57,548 bases of DNA from Flavobacteriales bacterium. Lineage in GTDB: Bacteria > Bacteroidota > Bacteroidia > Flavobacteriales > UBA7312. The stretch spans positions 1 to 57,548 of the forward strand of contig JADHMQ010000012.1 of the NCBI GenBank assembly GCA_016779935.1. Direction: 5' to 3'. Shown in pieces: positions 53,964 through 57,548 of the stretch. The notes under the pieces are model-generated. The model did not search any database, was not told where the DNA came from, and worked only from the letters and a program-made list of their open reading frames with translations. Position 1 is the stretch's first letter, and every line of letters begins with the position of its first letter. A program made the translations under genes and the position numbers.

Positions 53964-54878
53964 ATGAGACGACTACTAATTTTATTGATGTTATCTGCTA
54001 CAGCTGTCCAATCGCAGCAGTTGCCGATGTTTAGTCAATATATCTCTAATGATTTTATTCTTAATCCAGCAGTTGCGGGTTCAAAACCGTATTTTCCTAT
54101 CAAAATTAGCTCGAGGACTCAATGGTCTTCTTTCGGCTCAATAGCTCCTCAAACAAACATATTAAGTTATCATATGCCTGTAGCTTTTGATGAAATTGGT
54201 GTTGGTGCAATTATCATGCAAGACCAGACAGGACCATACAGTCATTTGTCAGTAAACCTAGCGTTTGCTTATCATTTACAGCTAGAGAATGATAATGACA
54301 CTCGACTTTCATTAGGCTTAAGCGGTCAGTTGAGCCAACATAGCTTAAAAATGGATGAGCTTGAATTTAACAACCCAGACCCAGAGTTTCAAGGCGGAAA
54401 GTATTCTAAGATAGTGCCAGATGCTAATGTGGGGGCGTATTTGTATTCAGAAAATTACTTTTTATCCGTTGCTGCTCATCAATTATTTGAATCTACTTTT
54501 AAGGAAGCAATATCTCCAATATTTGGCGATAACGATGAGGTCAGGCACTATTATGCCAATGCAGGATATATCTTTAATGTGTACTACGATTTACAGATAG
54601 AACCTTCTGTTTTAGTTAAAGGTACGGAAGTCGGTCCTGTACAAGTTGATTTTAACACTCGCTTTCTATTTAACAACTCCTATTGGGCGGGCTTATCACT
54701 TAGAAGCTCACAAGCCTTAGTTGTCATAGCCGGTGTAAGAGCAGGCTCAATGAATTTATCGTATTCCTATGATTACGGCATTAGTTCAATTAGCACTTTT
54801 TCTTCTGGTTCACATGAAATCTGTTTAGGCTTCAATATAAACGATAAGCGAAACAGACGCCATTCTTACTACTGGTAA
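53964..54878 (+). CDS. PorP/SprF family T9SS outer-membrane protein
   Basis: A 304-residue barrel protein with signal peptide (to QSQ) and the family opening QLPMFSQYISNDFILNPAVAGS. SprF-type proteins help export and anchor the type B cargo encoded next to them, as SprF does for SprB. Here the cargo is the SprB-repeat gene 9 bases upstream. The C-terminus holds many short strands and ends RRHSYYW. Confidence 0.9.
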   Translation: MRRLLILLMLSATAVQSQQLPMFSQYISNDFILNPAVAGSKPYFPIKISSRTQWSSFGSIAPQTNILSYHMPVAFDEIGVGAIIMQDQTGPYSHLSVNLAFAYHLQLENDNDTRLSLGLSGQLSQHSLKMDELEFNNPDPEFQGGKYSKIVPDANVGAYLYSENYFLSVAAHQLFESTFKEAISPIFGDNDEVRHYYANAGYIFNVYYDLQIEPSVLVKGTEVGPVQVDFNTRFLFNNSYWAGLSLRSSQALVVIAGVRAGSMNLSYSYDYGISSISTFSSGSHEICLGFNINDKRNRRHSYYW

Positions 54879-54894
54879 AAACAACTTTATTAAT

Positions 54895-54902
54895 TACCTT
54901 TG
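54895..54902 (+). promoter_or_regulatory. -7 promoter element for the FAD oxidoreductase gene
   Basis: TACCTTTG, a full TAnnTTTG match, ends 18 bases before the chosen ATG at 54921. Confidence 0.45.
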
Positions 54903-54920
54903 GGGCCTATTCAAACTTCA

Positions 54921-55976
54921 ATGAAAAAGGTCGACTTCTTAATAATAGGTCAGGGTATTGCTGGCACGCTTTTAGCTCACGACCTTTTAGAAAAAGAATA
55001 TTCTATTGCAATTATTGATAAAAACTTTAGAGCTTCCGCTAGCCGAGTTGCTGCAGGAATTATCAATCCTGTAGGGATGAAACGCTGTATCCCCTCATTT
55101 AATGTTCATAATTTTTTACCTAAGGCGATTGAACGTTATCAGGAGCTGGAGAAAAAGCTAGGCACCTCCTTTTTTCATTTAAAGCCTATCCTGAGGTTGT
55201 TTTCGAATGAGGAGGTCAAACACCAATGGCAAGTTAAATATAGCAATACGGATATGCAGGAGTATATTCAGGCTTTCCATAAGGCTAAGCATTCTAGCCC
55301 TTTAAAAGATGATTTTGGTTCTGCTAGCATAAGCCCCTCTGGATACCTTGATACTAATGTGTTTTTGGATTCATCACGAGCATACTTTAAAACAACCTGC
55401 AATTTGCTAGAAGAGGAGTTTGATTTTTCTGCTTTTATAACTGAAAATAACACCTATAAAGATATTGAAGCTAAAACCATTATTTTCTGTGAAGGCTTTA
55501 GGGTAATGCATAACCCTTTGTTTAGTAAACTGCCGATTACACCTACAAAAGGAGAGGTTTTGACTATACGCATACCAGAAGTTGATCATTTTGATAGTAT
55601 AATAAGTAAGGGTGTGTACATTCTTCCTCTAGGAAATCACTTTTATACGGTAGGAGCGACCTATAATCACACAGATTTTACAGATGAGCTTACTAGGGAG
55701 GGACAAGAGTTCCTTAGGACTAAGTTGCAAGAGATCTTAGAGGTGGATTTTGAGGTAGTTACTAGTGAAGCGGGGGTTCGTCCAACGGTAAAAGATCGTC
55801 GATTTTTGATAGGTTTGCACCCAAAATACGACAGAATTGGCGTATTTAATGGTCTTGGCACTAGAGGAGTACTCCAGGGACCCTTATTATCGTATGATTT
55901 TAGTGTCTTTTTGACACAACCAAAACATGATGTTCAAAATGCTGAAAATCAACGAATTAGAAGATTTTTGTCCTAA
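54921..55976 (+). CDS. FAD-dependent amino-acid-oxidase-family oxidoreductase (DAO)
   Basis: A 351-residue cytoplasmic flavoprotein. N-terminal dinucleotide site DFLIIGQGIAGTLLAHDLLEKE with the acidic IIDKN after it, followed by SRVAAGIINPVGMKR. The C-terminal segment TSEAGVRPTVKDRRFLIG and NGLGTRGVLQGP matches DAO/ThiO-like proteins (glycine oxidase or D-amino-acid dehydrogenase related). Substrate unknown. Start chosen at ATG 54921, since the earlier start at 54900 overlaps the promoter element. Confidence 0.82.
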   Translation: MKKVDFLIIGQGIAGTLLAHDLLEKEYSIAIIDKNFRASASRVAAGIINPVGMKRCIPSFNVHNFLPKAIERYQELEKKLGTSFFHLKPILRLFSNEEVKHQWQVKYSNTDMQEYIQAFHKAKHSSPLKDDFGSASISPSGYLDTNVFLDSSRAYFKTTCNLLEEEFDFSAFITENNTYKDIEAKTIIFCEGFRVMHNPLFSKLPITPTKGEVLTIRIPEVDHFDSIISKGVYILPLGNHFYTVGATYNHTDFTDELTREGQEFLRTKLQEILEVDFEVVTSEAGVRPTVKDRRFLIGLHPKYDRIGVFNGLGTRGVLQGPLLSYDFSVFLTQPKHDVQNAENQRIRRFLS

Positions 55977-56056
55977 TACATAAACTCTATATACCCCCTA
56001 TTATCAACACTAGCGTGTTAAGAAGAACAAATTGATTTTTTTTGGTGGTTATAGAA

Positions 56057-56064
56057 TAAATTTG
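56057..56064 (+). promoter_or_regulatory. strong promoter for the porin gene
   Basis: TAAATTTG, a full TAnnTTTG match, with TTG at 56032-56034 about 22 bases upstream; it ends 41 bases before the ATG at 56106, leaving an AT-rich leader. Confidence 0.5.
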
Positions 56065-56105
56065 CATCTTGCGCTCGTTATTAACCAATTTTAACTAAAT
56101 TTATT

Positions 56106-57158
56106 ATGAAAAAGAATTTGCATTTTGTTCTAGCTTTAACGTTAGGACTAGCAACAACAGTTTCTGCACAAGATTGGTCTGTTGACTCTAGAACAAGAGT
56201 TAATTCGACTGAAGATGCTACGAGTACGGAGCAAAGAGTAAGAGCTGCTGTTGAATTCGGAGGAGAGGCAGTAAGCGTTTACGCTGAAGTTAACTCGTTT
56301 ACTACTTTAGGTGCCCTTGCTAATCAAGGCATTACTAACTCATTACGTCAGGCTTATGCTACGACTAACTTAATGGATTTTGCTTCATTAAAAGCTGGTC
56401 GTATGGCATTAACTTTTGGAAGCGGCCGTATCATGGGAGATAATGACTGGGTACAAGAAAACGGTAACACATGGGACGGTTTCTTATTCGGAATCAACAA
56501 CGATTTCGCTGATGTACATGTAGGTTATTCTACTGCAGATAACACTGAAGCAACTGACATGATTCCTTTTGCACACGATGCATCAAGAATGTTTGCTAAT
56601 ATTTCTAAAGATATGGGCAACATGGGCTTCAACTTATTTTACACGTCAACTCAGTCAGAAGATATGCTTAATATGGATGATGTTTCTATGGGTCTAGATG
56701 CAACTTATGCAATGGATAATGGAGCAGAACTATCTTTAGGTTACTACACAAATGACAACAACGGTACAGAAATGGACCTTACTTCATTAGGTGTATCTTA
56801 TGCTGTTAATGATGACTTAACTGTTCACGCTGGATACGATATGTACGGAGAGAATGGTTTTTACATGGCATCAGGTAGTTTCGGTGACTTCTACGGTTCT
56901 GGTATGGAATACTCTACTATGACTTATGAAGGTACTGATATGACTTTCGGTGGTTCTTATGCAATGGGTGACTTCATGATTGGAGCTACTATGCACACAA
57001 TTAAATCTGAAAACGAGACTATCGATTATTCTGTAATGGATCTTTCATTAGGATACTCTTTATCTGACAATTCAGGCGTATCTGTAAACTACGCTACTAC
57101 TGATAGAACAGGAGAAGACGTTACAAAAACTTGGATTTCTCTAAACGTTGGATTCTAA
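56106..57158 (+). CDS. probable outer-membrane porin (alginate-export-like barrel)
   Basis: A 350-residue protein with signal peptide (MKKNLHFVLALTLGLATTVSAQ) and amphipathic strands throughout, ending SLNVGF with a terminal Phe as in barrel proteins. The segment STEQRVRAAVEFGG followed by LKAGRMALTFGSGRIMGDNDW resembles the alginate-export/porin-like superfamily. It is Met-, Asp- and Gly-rich. Codon use is biased (many GCT, GGT, TCT), a strong terminator follows and the leader is long, so it is likely abundant. Transported solute unknown. Confidence 0.75.
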   Translation: MKKNLHFVLALTLGLATTVSAQDWSVDSRTRVNSTEDATSTEQRVRAAVEFGGEAVSVYAEVNSFTTLGALANQGITNSLRQAYATTNLMDFASLKAGRMALTFGSGRIMGDNDWVQENGNTWDGFLFGINNDFADVHVGYSTADNTEATDMIPFAHDASRMFANISKDMGNMGFNLFYTSTQSEDMLNMDDVSMGLDATYAMDNGAELSLGYYTNDNNGTEMDLTSLGVSYAVNDDLTVHAGYDMYGENGFYMASGSFGDFYGSGMEYSTMTYEGTDMTFGGSYAMGDFMIGATMHTIKSENETIDYSVMDLSLGYSLSDNSGVSVNYATTDRTGEDVTKTWISLNVGF

Positions 57159-57180
57159 TAAACTAGAATATAATATTTGG

Positions 57181-57212
57181 AAGGGCGGTGTTTTTCACCG
57201 CCCTTTTTTTTT
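57181..57212 (+). terminator. Rho-independent terminator after the porin gene
   Basis: Perfect stem AAGGGCGGTG / CACCGCCCTT with loop TTTTT and a following run of T; 22 bases after the stop codon. Confidence 0.96.
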
Positions 57213-57219
57213 AGTTTTG
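57212..57219 (+). promoter_or_regulatory. -7 promoter element for the epimerase gene inside the terminator T-run
   Basis: TAGTTTTG, a full TAnnTTTG match, begins at the last T of the porin terminator and ends four bases before the next ATG at 57224, which suggests a leaderless mRNA. Confidence 0.5.
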
Positions 57220-57223
57220 TTTT

Positions 57224-57548
57224 ATGAAGAAAGTTGAACACATCGGAATAGCCGTAAAAGATCTTACTAATGCCAACGCCTTATTTGAGAAGCTATTCAA
57301 TCAAGCCCACTACAAAGTTGAGGAGGTGGAATCGGAAGGTGTTTCTACATCTTTCTTTAGAGTAGGGGAGACCAAAATTGAACTCCTTCAGGCTCTTCAT
57401 CCAAATAGTCCCATTGCTAAGTTTATAGAAAAACGAGGAGAGGGCATTCACCACATAGCTTTTGAGGTTGATGATATTCAATCGGAGATGAAGCGCTTAC
57501 AAGCCGAAGGCTTTGAACTTATACATAGTGAAGCCAAAGAGGGTGCCG
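57224..57548 (+). CDS. mce: methylmalonyl-CoA epimerase (partial, runs off the window)
   Basis: Interconverts the 2R and 2S forms of methylmalonyl-CoA in propionate metabolism. The first 108 codons show the glyoxalase/VOC fold: KKVEHIGIAVKDL (metal His near residue 6), KIELLQA, and GEGIHHIAFEVDDI (second His pair). The length visible fits a protein of about 133 residues, so about 25 are beyond the end. Other VOC enzymes are possible, but the motif set favours the epimerase. Confidence 0.85.
   Translation, partial: MKKVEHIGIAVKDLTNANALFEKLFNQAHYKVEEVESEGVSTSFFRVGETKIELLQALHPNSPIAKFIEKRGEGIHHIAFEVDDIQSEMKRLQAEGFELIHSEAKEGA

Overview
The window is a piece of a Bacteroidota chromosome, most likely from the order Flavobacteriales. 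The evidence is: type IX secretion (T9SS) components SprE/PorW, PorZ and PorP/SprF; several cargo proteins with T9SS sorting domains; Bacteroidota-only families (DUF4292, DUF4837, DUF4175, DUF5777, DUF6168); an ATP synthase operon without atpD/atpC; promoters of the Bacteroidota TAnnTTTG type; and almost no Shine-Dalgarno sequences. No taxon below order can be named from the sequence alone.

Layout. Positions 1-1500 are a disturbed accessory edge. They hold the 3' half of a tRNA-Asn with its terminator (an attachment-site-like remnant), then the 5' part of a cytochrome c gene fused tail-to-tail to the 5' part of moeA, then a small DUF5668-like membrane gene with an in-frame stop, and a small lipoprotein. 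Positions 1.5-5.6 kb (rnr, rpiB, an M28 peptidase) are AT-rich and include a 444-nt extremely AT-rich gap. Positions 5.5-11 kb (minus strand) encode two T9SS cargo proteins (a propeller protein and a lysyl-oxidase-like protein) and a three-gene operon of cytochrome c, DUF5777 beta-barrel and haem lipoprotein. Positions 11-17.5 kb (minus) are a housekeeping/envelope operon: M23 peptidase, GH3, dxr, rseP and an ALDH7-type dehydrogenase.

Positions 17.5-37 kb (plus) hold sprE, bactofilin, atpZ-DUF6168-atpBEFHAG, a crotonase, a flippase, dut, a TPR protein, DUF4292, an EnvC-like protein, tatA, gatA, an MltD-like transglycosylase and DUF4837. Positions 37-48 kb are mostly minus strand: porZ-recO-TonB receptor and DUF4175-ybeY-mnmG, separated by a tRNA-Arg and a non-coding gap that carries a near-perfect parS site. 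Positions 48-57.5 kb (plus) hold gltX, folB, tRNA-Cys, a giant SprB-repeat adhesin-like T9SS cargo with its PorP/SprF partner, a FAD oxidoreductase, a probable outer-membrane porin and the start of methylmalonyl-CoA epimerase.

How it works together. Most of the window is conserved core genome: energy conversion, envelope biogenesis, tRNA charging and modification, and protein secretion. SprE and PorZ are parts of the machine that would export the propeller, lysyl-oxidase and SprB-like cargoes. I found no defence system, CRISPR array, complete prophage or transposase. The least ordinary items are the tRNA-half/gene-junction edge at 1-1300, the parS site downstream of mnmG, the cytochrome/beta-barrel/haem-lipoprotein operon, the secreted lysyl-oxidase-like protein, and an inverted repeat lying over the promoter of the SprB-like gene.
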